Shown: piece by piece, positions 12,801 through 27,800 of the stretch
Layout: every line of letters starts with the position of its first letter
Numbering within the stretch: position 1 is the first letter of the stretch
Assembly (NCBI RefSeq): GCF_964355755.1
Contig: NC_092676.1
Location: forward strand, 4,446,288 to 4,510,287
DNA from: Antedon mediterranea
Lineage: Eukaryota > Echinodermata > Crinoidea > Comatulida > Antedonidae
Direction: 5' to 3'
DNA: 64,000 nucleotides
The notes under the pieces: generated by a model
Told to the model about the DNA's origin: nothing
What the model saw: only the letters and a program-made list of their open reading frames with translations
Databases searched by the model: none
Position numbers and translations under genes: made by a program

Positions 12801-15800
12801 GATTCTTTATGGCGTATATTTAATTTGATCTTTATTAATTTGCAGTATAATTCTTATTATTTAACTACTGTACCTTCACACACGTGTGGTATGTTTTAAA
12901 ATAAACAAAAAACTGAAATGGCTATGATTAATGGCCAATTTTTTTTTCGTCTTCCAAAGGGACACTGTATTGATTGATGGAAAGTGCCTGTTTCCAGTCA
13001 CCTTTAGGGTCAAATCTATTATTTTAACTGCTCCCTTGTGTATAAAAGAGAGAAAATATTTGAAACTAAGGTGAACTTATCTTAAACCCGGAAATTACTT
13101 TGACCGGAAGAATTGAAATTGAGAGGAAAATCCAATGTTGAAATCATAAATGTTGTTAAAAAACTCTTTATAATATCTTCCTAAGATATAAATATGGAAC
13201 AATAGCGTCGGCGTGCACACTAACGTTATCAAATCAACGTTTCGCGGTACATCTCGGATAGATAAGGTAGGTATCCAAGGCGGAGATTTGTACCGAAGTT
13301 TTTGCATTGTGCTCGCCTATGTCAGAATTAACCATAATTTATATATAGATTATACATGACAATTTGATTCAAAGATCTCTTTTGTCACAATTTTTTTTTT
13401 TAATAAAAATTTACCATATTACTGTATCAAACAACTTAGATACTGATCGAATTTCTGTTATGAGTATACAGTACTTGCCTTTACGACGCCTGAGGGAATA
13501 GACACTTGTGGAACAGAGATTGGAATGTTCCATTCATCGCAAATCAATACATTTGTATAAACGTATATTAAATCTATCAAAATAATACTTTTTAAAGAAA
13601 ATCGGCCTGTCTTCAACATTATGATGCTGTACTCGAGCTGTTCAGCCGGTTTTCAGCGATTAAAAACAATTATCGTAGGAGGAGATAGGAAAATGCGAAG
13701 CATCCTCGCATTATTGTATGCGGGTATTTTTCAAGATGGACATGCATTAGACAGTGTATACCACGATCGGAAAACACCCCTATTTGGAGCAAATCGTTGA
13801 ACCTAAATTCGTTTTAATCGTCAATAACTAATTATCGAACTCAATTTAATTAGTAAACAGGGTTACATCAGGTGGTTAAAATCAGTATCGAAAGTACGAA
13901 CCAACTTTATATACCATCGAGTAAACATTCTAGAAATAACGCGCGATTTACCGAATAAATCAAATATCAATTTTCAGTTGTTATTTTACAATATAAATAT
14001 CATTTAAAATATCATTTAAGTTAATTTTACTACATTTAGTATTTGTTTACTTTAACCAGAAAACAAACAAAAATAAAAGGGATAAATGCAGTGTTTATAT
14101 TACCGTAAATGAATAGATAATTGGCAACTAACTTAATTAACTGCTCAAGCCCAAACTAGCAAGACCATAATGTGCATTATTTATCATATACTGTGTATTT
14201 TTTATCATTTAAGGTGGTTTGATTTTAACCAAATACACACATTGGAAGCCTATGCATTTGCCGGTTTGGAATCATTGACAGGACTGTGAGTATTTTTTCA
14301 ATACTTTTACAAACTTCCTTATTTTTAAAAGAAACTTTATTTATTGTTGTTTTAGAACTATTCTAATTATTCCAGTTGATACTGTATGTCATGGACTGCC
14401 ATAACATTGCTGTAACACAGATGTCAATCAACAATAGATTTACAACTAACAATATGACTTATATTATTATTTATAATTACTAGAGGGTGAGCTCGCTTCG
14501 CTCGCTCCCCCTCTAGGAAGTGTAGACGATGGTTCTCGGAATGATAATGTTCTCCTTATACATTTTCTGTCGGTTACCATTATTGAAAATGCTTGACATT
14601 CGTAAAACTAAACTACTTTGTTTCACAGTGTTTTAGATGATTAATAACATTTTAAAGTATAGTTTTTATTGTTTGGTAGGGCCCTTTGGGGAGGCGGAGG
14701 TCATTTGAGGGAGGTGCTTATTCGAGGGATATATGTTAAATTTTTTAGTTCTAATAATATGGTAACATTTATAATCAAATGAAATCCTCTCATAGATATG
14801 AAAAGTGGTAAAAAAGAATAACAAATGCTTGGTAAATTGCAGATAACAGTGCGGTGAATTCTACTACAAATAGTATAATTGTGTTATTATAAATATGTGG
14901 ATGGACGTTTATTAGATAGTTGGGTTGTGGGGGGGGGGGGGGGTTATTATTCAAAGTGATGTTTTATTGGAGAGGCGTTTATTCAAATGAATACCATCCT
15001 AATAATTATTAATACATTATTTAATTTAATCATCTTTTGAAACTAACTGCCGTGACAGAGTGGGCCCAAGAAAGAAGACATTACGGCTTGCAACATGGGC
15101 AGACATCTCGGTCCTAACGGGACACAGGAAGATAGCCTACAGTTATTCCTGCAAGCTTACTCAATAAAACTCAGGGATTTCACTCGAAAAATGTCTTATC
15201 AAATCTCCCTATGTAATTTTATAATACTATTCCCCACAATATATTCTGATTCTTTATGGCGTATATTTAATTTGATCTTTATTAATTTGCAGTATAATTC
15301 TTATTATTTAACTACTGTACCTTCACACACGTGTGGTATGTTTTAAAATAAACAAAAAACTGAAATGGCTATGATTAATGGCCAATTTTTTTTTCGTCTT
15401 CCAAAGGGACACTGTATTGATTGATGGAAAGTGCCTGTTTCCAGTCACCTTTAGGGTCAAATCTATTATTTTAACTGCTCCCTTGTGTATAAAAGAGAGA
15501 AAATATTTGAAACTAAGGTGAACTTATCTTAAACCCGGAAATTACTTTGACCGGAAGAATTGAAATTGAGAGGAAAATCCAGTGTTGAAATCATAAATGT
15601 TGTTAAAAAACTCTTTATAATATCTTCCTAAGATATAAATATGGAACAATAGCGTCGGCGTGCACACTAACGTTATCAAATCAACGTTTCGCGGTACATC
15701 TCGGATAGATAAGGTAGGTATCCAAGGCGGAGATTTGTACCGAAGTTTTTGCATTGTGCTCGCCTATGTCAGAATTAACCATAATTTATATATAGATTAT

Positions 15801-18800
15801 ACATGACAATTTGATTCAAAGATCTCTTTTGTCACAATTTTTTTTTTTAATAAAAATTTACCATATTACTGTATCAAACAACTTAGATACTGATCGAATT
15901 TCTGTTATGAGTATACAGTACTTGCCTTTACGACGCCTGAGGGAATAGACACTTGTGGAACAGAGATTGGAATGTTCCATTCATCGCAAATCAATACATT
16001 TGTATAAACGTATATTAAATCTATCAAAATAATACTTTTTAAAGAAAATCGGCCTGTCTTCAACATTATGATGCTGTACTCGAGCTGTTCAGCCGGTTTT
16101 CAGCGATTAAAAACAATTATCGTAGGAGGAGATAGGAAAATGCGAAGCATCCTCGCATTATTGTATGCGGGTATTTTTCAAGATGGACATGCATTAGACA
16201 GTGTATACCACGATCGGAAAACACCCCTATTTGGAGCAAATCGTTGAACCTAAATTCGTTTTAATCGTCAATAACTAATTATCGAACTCAATTTAATTAG
16301 TAAACAGGGTTACATCAGGTGGTTAAAATCAGTATCGAAAGTACGAACCAACTTTATATACCATCGAGTAAACATTCTAGAAATAACGCGCGATTTACCG
16401 AATAAATCAAATATCAATTTTCAGTTGTTATTTTACAATATAAATATCATTTAAAATATCATTTAAGTTAATTTTACTACATTTAGTATTTGTTTACTTT
16501 AACCAGAAAACAAACAAAAATAAAAGGGATAAATGCAGTGTTTATATTACCGTAAATGAATAGATAATTGGCAACTAACTTAATTAACTGCTCAAGCCCA
16601 AACTAGCAAGACCATAATGTGCATTATTTATCATATACTGTGTATTTTTTATCATTTAAGGTGGTTTGATTTTAACCAAATACACACATTGGAAGCCTAT
16701 GCATTTGCCGGTTTGGAATCATTGACAGAACTGTGAGTATTTTTTCAATACTTTTACAAACTTCCTTATTTTTAAAAGAAACTTTATTTATTGTTGTTTT
16801 AGAACTATTCTAATTATTCCAGTTGATACTGTATGTCATGGACTGCCCTAATATTGCTGTAAACACCGGTGCCAATCAATTTACATCTAACAACATGAAT
16901 TATATTATTGTTTATATACATGAAAATTTGATTCAAAGATCTCTTTTGTCAATACATTTTTTTAATGAAAATTTACAATCATACTGTATCAAACAACTGA
17001 GTGTTGACAAAGTGCGAGGCAGCGAGGCACGCGAGGCAAGCGCGGCATGCGCGGCATGCCAAATATTTGTGCGAGGCATCATTTTATCATTTCCAAAAGT
17101 GCGAGGCATATAGTTTACAATTTCAAAAAGGTGCGAGGCATATCTTAACGTGCTATTATGCTATATTATAGGCCTAATAATCAATCGATACAAGCGTATC
17201 TAAATAGATTCGTGTATACACTCATCATGTTGTTTATTTTTATGTAACGATTGTTTTTTCATTCAAGTCATATCGTGTCAAATTTTACTTTTACAAAAGT
17301 GCCCAAACTACGGTTAAAAAATCTGAACGACAGTCTTCAACTTTCGATAAACAATAATTGTTATAGCAACACACTCATCAAATGACTGCAATGTTTGTTG
17401 GCATTTCGAGCGTGTTCACTCACATGTCTCTCGAACATAGCAGAGTGAAAATAATATTTTGTCACACCCCTGCGCCTAGATCCGGTAGACCCGAGAGATG
17501 GAAAATCCCTCTTTACTATTTAGCAGGTAGCGGAATGATTCAGCCCTCAGCTCAGAGGATTGTGGTGCATTCCCCTCCTATAGCACGTGGTTTCAGCAGC
17601 AACGCACAGACTTCTCTCTGAGCGGCGTGCCAAAGACATTTTTGACATTCCATTCTCTAGGAACAACACGTGTACCTCTCTCGCAAATAAGGTGAACAGC
17701 GATTGCCAGGACAAGTTCAATAACTGGCGGTGAATAAAAGGTAACTGATATGCCGATCCAATAACATGCCGCAAAGAAAAAAATTGCGACAGAATTCTGG
17801 AGCGCGTGTGAAAAAAGACTTACGTCCGACAATTGTAATACTAGGCCTAAAATTAAACTTTAGCTAATATGCTTAGCCCTAACCTAGATAAAGGCCTATG
17901 TAGAAAATAATTTAATCAATTTTGATAAAATAATAATTGGTGTAATATTTAATAATGATACACTATTCCTGTTTTAGTAAGCTAGGTATATTACGAACGA
18001 TTTTTATTTATTGTTGTCCATGTACGTACTAATAAACCTGGCGCTAGTTTCCTTCGCTTGTATGTTTACTCCAAATTTGATAACTAACTTTATCGTGTGA
18101 ATACCACACCTTAGAAGTATACCTCATGAGTACTTTAATGAAAGAATCACATAAAAAGTAACAAATAAATCCTTAAATTAATGATTTTACAGGCGTGTTT
18201 CTCGCACACTGTTCGCGAATTTCACTTATTCAATGTTCAATATTTTTGTTTCTATGGAGCGCCAAAAGAGCAACGATAATAGAGGACTAAAACTCAGTGG
18301 AATGCGTCAATTTCTCATGCATTTATTGGTGAAAAACACGTTTTATTTCAATATATTTGTTAATTTGTCAATAAAAATGTTGTAATATGTTACTGCTGAT
18401 ACTGTTCTGTTTTCAAAGAATAATAATCGATCCTAAATCAACATCACTACCTAGTCTAGACCTAGGACATCCTACTAAGGATATTATGATGAATTTTTCT
18501 ATTTTATTCTTTAAAAGGTTAACGAAACCGTGTACATTATCAACAGTAACATTTTTCCTTACTGACAGTGACAAAATCTATTGAAATTGTACTTGATTTT
18601 CACCAAATAATGCGTTAAATATAAATGGATTCCACAGAGTTTTTAGCCCTCTAATTAATTTTGCTCTTTTGGCGTTCCATAGAAACCAAAATATTGAACA
18701 TTGAGTGTGCGAAATGCGAGAAAAACAACGTCTGTAAAATCACCAATTTAATGGATTTATTGTTACTTTTATGTGATTTTTCTTCATTAAAGTATGCCTA

Positions 18801-21800
18801 ATTCTAAGCTGTGGTATTCAGGATAAAGCCTTGGTTAAATTACAAGGCAGGTGCAAAAGGAAACTAGCCTAGCGGGCCTAGGCCTAGGCTACTTCAATTT
18901 CGGTGATTTCCTGCCTTGCAATTTTGAGAAATGATAAAATGATGCCTCGCATTTTTTGATGATGGTAAAACGATGCCTCGCATAAATTTCTGACTTGCCT
19001 CGCATGCCTTCTCTGCCTCGCGTGCCTCGCTGCCTCGCACTTTGTTACTACCCATGTAGAATTAACAATAACAGATTATTATGTATTACCATAAAACTTT
19101 GAAAAGAAGGCAATTGCTGTTTCTTTTTTTAGGATTCTTGGGTGGGCTTCTTTTCGAGATATGCTAAATTTTGAGATGGGCTTCTTTTTGTGCCGCTCCT
19201 TTAGGAGCAGCACAAAACAAGCAAGCATTAGGAAACAGTTACCATTCGGAAGGTTACAGTTTGCTAGGGCTGAAAAAATGGGTATTTGGAAACCCGGACT
19301 GGGAATGGGGGCAAACCCCAAAATTATATAAGATGTAGAACTCAATAGATAATTTGCAATTAACTTACCTGCTCAAGCCTAAGCTAGCAAGACTATTATA
19401 CTGTGCATTATTCATCATTTAAGGCGGTTGGAAGGTAACCAAATACACACATTGGAAGCCAATGCATTTTCTGGTTTGGAATCATTGACAGAACTGTGAG
19501 TATTTTTTCAATACTTTTACAAACTTTATAATTTCAAAATAAACTATATTTATTGTTATTCCAGTTGATACTGTATGTCATGGACTTCCCTAACATTGCT
19601 GTAACACTGGTGCCAATCAATTGAATAACAACATGAATTATATTATTGTTTATATACATGATTATTTTATTCAAAGATCTCTTTTGTCACAATTTTTTTT
19701 TTAATGAAAATAATTACTATAACACTGTATCAAACAACTTGGATACTGTATATGATTTTCCTTACTGTGAATTATTTTTCTGTATCAAACAACTATGATA
19801 TAATAATTTTACTTACTATGAAATATGTTATTTTGAAGGCGTTTGAATGGTCACAAAATCAGTACATTGCCAGCTAATGCATTTAACGGTTCGACAGCAT
19901 TGACAACACTGTAAGTGTTTTCTCTTGTTCATAATACTTTTATATCTTTAATTAAAGTAGAACCCCTATAATAATGGGACACCTTCAAAACCAAAATTGT
20001 CCCCATAATAGAGGTTTTTGTTGAAATAAAAACCAAACTTTTAGCAACCAATGTTTCACCAATAAAAATTGTCAAGCCTGAGAAAGTATGTTTATTTTTA
20101 CGATATTCATTTTTGATCTTGTAGCAAAATTTAATTCAATTTTAATGAGAGATGATGAACCTGGAGCAAGTGGTTGACTGAAATTAAACTTTTGTACTAT
20201 AAAAGGGTTACTATCTATATATAAATTTACGTAAGGGCAAAATTCGGTAAATCACGCGTTATTTCTAGAATGTTTACTCGATGGTATATAAAGTTGGTTA
20301 GAATCTCGGTACTGATTTTAACCACCTGATGTAACCCTGTTTACTAATTAAATTGAGTTAGATAATTAGTTATTGACAATTAAAACGAATTTAGGTTCAA
20401 CGATTTGCCCCAAATAGGGGTGTTTTTCGATCGTGGTATACACTGTCTAATGGATGTCCGTCTTGAAAAATACCCACAGACAATAATACGAGGATGCTTC
20501 GCATTTTCCTATCTCCTCCTACGATAATTGTTTTTAATGGCTGAAAACCGGTTGAACAGCTCGAGTACAGCATCATAATGTTGAAGACAGGCCGCTTTTC
20601 TTTAAAAAATACTATTTTGATAGATTTAATATACGTTTATACAAATGTATTGATTTGCGATGAATGGAACATTCCAATCTCTGTTCCACAAGTGTCTATT
20701 CCCTCAGGCGTCGTAAAGGCAAGTACTGTATACTCATAACAGAAATTTGATCCATTTTTTTTTTAATCTGTGCTGCAGAGGTTGGATATAATTTTTTTTA
20801 AACGGATAATGAGCTAGCGTTTTCAGTCGCAGTATATTATGTAAACATCTTTATTATTGCATTTAAACCACCCACATCATCACCCCTCCCTCACTGGCAT
20901 GAGTAGCGTTGTAAAGCCAGTACAGGATAGGCCTACGGTGCATCACATCCCCTAAACGCAGAACAACTTTGGTGGGTAGGGTAAGAACCAACTTAAGTAT
21001 GAATTGGCTCTAAGAAACAATTGAAAACCATTAGGCCTACTAATTAAGTTGAGTTAGATAATTTAATATTTATTGACGATTAAATCGAATTTATGATTTT
21101 CCTCGAATAGAGGTGGTTTTCACAAATTGTTTTACATTATATAAACATACACGTCGTAGTGATGTATCGTTACATGTACTGTAGCCTACTATTTCAATCG
21201 ACTAGGACGGTGATAGTTTCAACAAAGTATTACATAGCAATGTTTTACTGTGTTTAGTGGTATATTATTTGTAAAACATGAAAACAATTAATATTTCGTT
21301 ACTAAATGGATAAAGAATATATTTAATATATTTAAAAATTTTTCCTCTTTGCACCCATCCTCTTCCCCATCCCTCACCCCTAATGTTACATACAAAACAC
21401 AAATTAAGTTTGTTTAAATTTGACTTAAACAATTGGTCTCATTTTGTGACAAGTTTCTCTTTCGGAAGTAATTCTCAGGGTGCTAATTTTAGTTGAGTAC
21501 ATAAATCATTGTCTATTTATTCGTTCCTGTAAACGACATGTATTATTGTAGGCCTACGTACATTTGAAATCGCCAGTTTTTTAACGCTGCAATTATTATG
21601 TATTCGAAAACCATCTGTGGGCACGACCTAGATGGTACGCGAGCGAAGCGAGCGTACCATCTAGTTCTTTAAAATAAAGGAAAACATTTACAGGGTGGGC
21701 AAGTAAAACTTAAAAGTGGTTTTGGTGGCCAACAAAGCTGTAATTTAAAACTTTACCCTGAAAAAAAGTGTATTACATGCAATTTTCTAACAGTATGCAA

Positions 21801-24800
21801 AATTTAAGGTAATTATCCTGTAGAGTAATTGTTTTAACTTCATTTAATAATTAATATTTTATTACATTTAAAACTCCCAACAATGGGCTTTGATGTCCCC
21901 TTAGGGAGGCCTTTCAGGAGGTCCAGTTTGCCTTAATATAATTTTCACTATTTCTATCAAAATTATATTCACTGTCATAAAGTATTTAGGTAACCGGTTA
22001 CAGGATTATAAATACATGAAAAACCCCCTTATTGTCAAAAATTGTCTGTGCCTATGAGAGGTGTGTTTGTGTTTGGATGTTCTGCTAAATAGGAAAATCA
22101 TTCAGGCCTTAATACTAGTGTCTTAATGGGATGTGTCTGGGAGTTTCATACCATACTGTATTACCATATTAGAAAAAAAAAAAAAACCTTCTTGAATATT
22201 GTAATTTTATTATACTGTTCATTCTTTTTCCTTTGTAGGAGATTGGATGGTAACCAAATCAGTACATTGCCAGCCCTTGCATTTAATGGTTTGTCAGCTT
22301 TGACAGACCTGTGAGTTTTTTCATACCATTTGCTACATTTACTAATTTATGTTATTTCACTAAATTAAATCATGCATGTAGAATTAACAATAACAGATTA
22401 TTATGTATTACCATAAAACCTTGAAAAGAAGGCAATTGCTGCCTCTTTTTTTAGGATTCTTGGGTGGGCTTCTATTTGAGATATGCTAAATTTTGAGATG
22501 GGCTTTTTTTTTGTGCCGCTCCTTTAGAAGCAGCACAAAACAAGCAAGCATTAGGAAACAGTTACCATTCGGAAGGTTATAGTTTGCTAGGACTGAAAAA
22601 TGGGTATTTGACAACTCGGGCTGGGAATGGGGGAAAACTCCAAAATTATATCAGATGTAGAACTCAATAGATAATTTGCAATTAACTTACCTGGACTATT
22701 ATACTGTGCATTATTTATTATTTAAGGCGGTTGGAAGGTAACCAAATACATACATTGGAAGCCTATGCATTTGCCAGTTTGGAATCATTTGGAGTTTCTT
22801 TTCAATACTCCCTAATTGTGGTTATTATAATTATTCCAGTTAATATGATATATGATAATCAGTCCTAAGTCACGGAAGATTCAATTGAAACCTATTATTA
22901 CAATTAATGGCAAAAGCTTAGAATATTTTGACTCAACCACATATCTTGGTCATGTTATCTCCTTGGATTTATGTGATGATTTCGATATAAAGCGGCAATA
23001 CAGATCTTTGTGTATCCGAGCCAACTCATTGGTAAGAAAATTTAGCATGTGTTCTGTCGATGTGAAATGTGTTGTATTTAGAACATATTGTGTAAATATG
23101 TATTGTGCTACATAATGGTGCAACTATAATCAAGGTACCTTGCGATCTCTTAAGGTATGCTACAATAATAGGTTAAGAATGTTGCTACAAAGGCCTCGAC
23201 ATTGCAGTGCCAGCCTTATGTTTACGGACATTAGAATTCCTTCTTTCTATGAATTGTTTAGAAAATCAATATATGGCCTGATGGGTAGACTAAATGCATG
23301 CGAAAATGTTTTAGTCTCAACGATTATAAGCAATGTCTTAGTTAAGTCGAAGATGCTCTCCAGGTGGAATGTCATCCTGAGATGAGTAGTAGTAATTAGT
23401 CTTGTTTATTTTATTTCATTTATATGTACTTTTTACTTTCTATGGACCAGAGATTCCGAAATAAAAGATTGAATGAATGAATGAATGAATACTGAATGTC
23501 ATATAGACTGCCCAAACAAACATTGAGTAAACACCAGTGTCAGTCAATGAAATTCGAATGAACAACATTAATTATAATTGATTAATTGATTCAAAGATAT
23601 TTTTTTTCAATAAAAAAGAATGAAATTTTATCCTAATACTGAATCAAACAAATTATATGATTTTAATTACTATAAATTATTTTATTTGTGGTGTATGGTG
23701 TAGTCAGCTCCAGATACACTTTTCTTTCATCATTACCTCTACTGTATATTAACTACTGTAGTTTCAAGCAGGAATGCTAGTTACTCTCAGTATAACATTT
23801 TAAATCGTAATCTAGTAATCGTAGTCTTAAAGATACATTGTCCGCATATTTAAAAAAAAAGGTCACAAAAGTCACATAAATATTTAAATTCACTTTGACC
23901 AAAAATGTGATTATTTACAGTAAAAAGAAATTTCAAATAATTTTAACATCAACATTTTTAAAATGTATACACCTTGACTGAACTATTTATTTTTGTAAAA
24001 TATAACAATTGAAACTGAATAACATATTAGATAATACATTTATTATATGGTTGCTAACAAACAATTTGAATTTGTTGTAGAATTTTGTTTTTAGAAAATA
24101 AGTTATTAAAGTTATTTACCAAATTGTTATTTTTTATTGTATATTTTGACATCACTAAAGTATACAATAGATGGATTACATGCAGTATAATGTATTTACT
24201 GTACTACAATTTAATTTTAATTAAAAAGTTAAATTAAAAATTGTATTTTACATTGTAGAACAATTATAACAAAATATTTAATATATAATTATATTATTAT
24301 GTGATTATAAGTTTAAACCCCCACCCTCCTCCCACCAAAAAAAACAACTGGTTTTTAATGAATTTACCATGACTTTTAAAAATTTTTCGTATAATAATAT
24401 AATAAATCAAAATAAAATATAATTTAAGTGAGATTTATTTAATACATTTAGTATTTGTTTATGTAGTATAGGTTATATAGAGATTTTGTTTGAGTTATCA
24501 AAATATAAATAATTTTTTTAATATTAACAATTACTTTGTATTTCTCTTACTTTTAAGGATATTGCACATCGGGCAAGTCACTGATTACAGGTATTTTTTT
24601 CATAGTTACTCTTATGAATTTCTTTTGATTAATAATTAATTAGTTCAATGTATGTACAGCAAAAATGAATGCAAAAATGCTACACAGTTTTAATCTTTGC
24701 CATTTAATTATTATCATTCCGTTCAGGGTTAAGTGACACTAGGCCTACTATCACTACAGTTTGCTGTTAAAAAATAGAAGATATTTTGTCATGACTTGCA

Positions 24801-27800
24801 ACATGCCTATAAAAAAAATGGCTACAACAAACAGAATTTACCCTTTAAAAGATCCATTCAGTTGGTAATACAAATAAAATATAATTATATTTTTATTTAC
24901 TGTTACAATCTACGGTACTGTTATATTTTATTTTGTAACATAATTTAGTTTAAACAGTGGGCTATGAGAACAACATTTCTATTTTTATACCTTAGATATT
25001 GAATATGAATGAGTAAATGAATGTGAACAAAACAGGGCTATCAAACTAAAGTTAATTGACAAACATCTCATATTTCTTGTCTTGCTGCTTAAACCTTTTC
25101 TTTTAAAATCAAAACTAAACTAAACATTATTTACATATTTATTGTTTCGTTTATTTCTACTTTTTAAATTCATTTTTTATTTATGATTATTTTATTTTAT
25201 GTGGTTTTCATAAAATGAAGCATCATTCAGTACCTGTTTCATTTATTGAGTTGCAGGCTGCACTGCAGCAGTGGAATCAGGAATAAAAAAAAGTGGGGGG
25301 TATGTGGGTTTACAAAAATAACTGAATTTTGATGTATCTGTGTTGTCCACCTATATCACTAGAGTGTTATCCCGTTGAAAACAAAGAAAAGTACCTTTCA
25401 CAACCAGACAAAAAAAAACACAATATTGAATTCAATTTTGTGATAATTACCCAGTCGGAGAATTAGAATTCTTAGATCTAATCTTTAATGGTAACTAATG
25501 GTTTTAAATTATAGTTTATAGTAGTATACATAGTTTTGAATACTGCAATTTTTTTTTACTGAACTTTATTTTTTTTAGGCCTAACCTGGTGGAATCTAAT
25601 CAAATACGTACACTAGAAGCCAACGCATTTAATGGGTTGACATCACTGCCAGAACTGTGAGTATTTTTTGGGTAGGAATTTCTACAAAATTTCTAAAAAT
25701 TTCAAATAAAACTAAATTTTAGAAACTTTTTTTTCCAAACTAAAACCAACAGAAAAACATGGCACAAAATGGTATAATCATTATATTATAATAACGACGC
25801 AAAACTACAATTACAATCCTGTTGGTGCAGTACCCGCTGCTTACTTGGGCTCGAATCTAACCACTAGCCATCAGCGCAAGCTCGGTGGTCTAGAGGTATG
25901 AACGCCAGGCTAGTGATCTGGAGGTCGTGGGCTCGAGTCCCACCCGAGAACTACTTGCGAATTTTTTCGCAAGTATTCTCAAATGTACTTAGTATAAAGT
26001 ACAAATTACGTCAGAGTAGGGCAAAACATCTAATTTATTATGTAATACATAATATCTCAAAACATGAAATGTATTTAATGGTCTGCTACTTGGTTTACTA
26101 CATTGTTTTTCCTTGAAAAGGTGGTTGAGAGATTTCAATATAAGTACATTACCAGCAAATGCATTTTTAGGTTTGACAACATTGACATTGCTGTGAGTAT
26201 TTTTTCATGCTATATACTTATAATAATGATTGAATTACTTCATAAAAAATGATGTATAGCGTCTAATTCTCCGATATAAAGGCTATTTTAAAGAAAAGTA
26301 ACATAGATTTCAGTATTTAAAAATTGTTTTTAGAAAATAAAAAGTTTTTAGAAGTTATCTATACAAATAAAATGTTTTTCCTGTCTTCTTATGGAAATGT
26401 TTGAGATGATTTAAGATGGTACCAGGGAAAGTAATTCCACTCTTCCCTAATGGTATGTACCAATGCACTATATTGAATAAAAAGGACACACAGACTTTTA
26501 CGTGAGTGTCCTTTATGAGGTGTCCATTTACAAGTGGTGTCCACGGGAAGTTTTAACGGTATTATGGACCATATCTGAATAAGTATCTAAGAAAAGCGGA
26601 CACAATTTCTTAGATATTTTAATTTCTTTATATTGTGTATTTTTTGTAGGAGGTTGGACGGTAACCAAATAAGGAAATTGCCAGCAAATGTATTTAATGG
26701 TTTGATAGCACTGACAGACATGTGAGTATAATAAATGTATCCCAAATCACTACATTGTACAATTAGCAGATGCATGCTGAGTTTATCATTATAATAATGT
26801 GTAATTGAATTTTAATAAGAGATGATGAACCTGGAGCCACTGGTCAACTTGCCTGAAATAACACTTTTGTACTATGAAAGGGTTACTTTTCTCTAGTAGC
26901 AAAAGGAAAACATTTACAGGGTGGGCAAGTAAAGCTTAAGACTAATTAACGCATTGGTTTTGGTTGCCAACAAAGCTGTAAATGGAAGAATAACTTATAA
27001 AAACTTTAACCAGAAAACAAACAAAAATAAAAGGGATAAATGCAGTGTTTATATTACCGTAAATCAATAGATTTGCAACTAACTTAATTAACTGCTCAAG
27101 CCCAAACTAGCAAGGCCATAATGTGCATTATTTATCATATACTGTGTATTTTTTATCATTTAAGGTGGTTGGATGGTAACCAAATACACACATTGGAAGC
27201 CTATGCATTTGCCGGTTTGGAATCATTGACAGAACTGTGAGTATTTTTTCAATACTTTTACAAACTTCCTTATTTTTAAAAGAAACTTTATTTATTGTTG
27301 TTTTAGAACTATTCTAATTATTCCAGTTGATACTGTATGTCATACTGCCCTAATATTGCTGTAACACCGGTGCCAATCAATTTACATCTAACAACATGAA
27401 TTATATTATTTTTTATATACATGAAAATTTGATTCAAAGATCTCTTTTGTCAATACATTTTTTAAATGAAAATTTACAATCATACAGTATCAAACAACTT
27501 GGATGTATATGATTTTAATAACTATGAATCATTTTATTTTGAAGACGTTTGAATGCTCACAAAATCAGTACATTGCCAGCTAATGCATTTAATGGTTTGA
27601 CAGCATTGACAACACTGTAAGTGTTTTATTTAGTTCATAATACTTTTATAATTATCTTTTTTAATTATACATTTTAAAATAAAATTTAATGAGAAAAAAG
27701 ATAGATGCTGTTAATTTTATTCATTTGTTCTTTATAATGGTTCCGAAACGTTGTTCTTTTTTGTCATTACATTTTATTTTAAAGTTATGTAGTAAACGTC

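Larger units (their letters stand above)
11508..13954 (+). repeat. 2,447-bp tandem duplication, copy A
   Basis: The whole unit recurs at +2,447 bp without length change. It contains one LRR exon (11767), a Helitron-like element (12033-13349) and a truncated fragment of another Helitron-like element (13440-13951). Only a handful of base differences separate copies A and B. Confidence 0.9.
13955..16401 (+). repeat. 2,447-bp tandem duplication, copy B
   Basis: Second copy, containing the LRR exon at 14214. A third, partial copy starts at about 16,402, keeps the exon at 16661 and leaves the unit where the Helitron-like insertion begins in copies A and B. Confidence 0.9.
19058..19910 (+). repeat. 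Intron module plus two LRR exons (module C), copy 1
   Basis: Starts tagaattaacaataacag and carries the exons at 19424 and 19839. Related copies start at about 22,380 (with the dead exon at 22727) and 30,520 (exons at 30886 and 31307). The ORFs inside it around 19,079-19,345 are not recognised as genes. Confidence 0.8.

Noticed and set aside
12648-12899. 83-residue ORF on + (repeated at 15,095)
   Set aside because: It lies inside the Helitron-like element, has no recognisable family, and its copy exists only because the 2,447-bp unit was duplicated.
13095-13307. 70-residue ORF on - (repeated at 15,542)
   Set aside because: Chance frame inside the Helitron-like element; duplicated with the unit; low-complexity hydrophobic translation.
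17382-17832. ORFs in the TIR element on both strands (repeated at 28,821-29,271)
   Set aside because: Overlapping frames on opposite strands without a recognisable transposase motif; conservation is due to recent duplication of the whole block.
19079-19345. 88-residue ORF on - (repeated at 30,541)
   Set aside because: It lies in module C intron sequence; the copy at about 22,380 has diverged, and the frame has no family match I can name.
25879-25950. Functional tRNA-Thr gene
   Set aside because: The acceptor stem is incomplete, the T loop is altered, and a related copy exists near 57,787; a SINE head or pseudogene is more likely.
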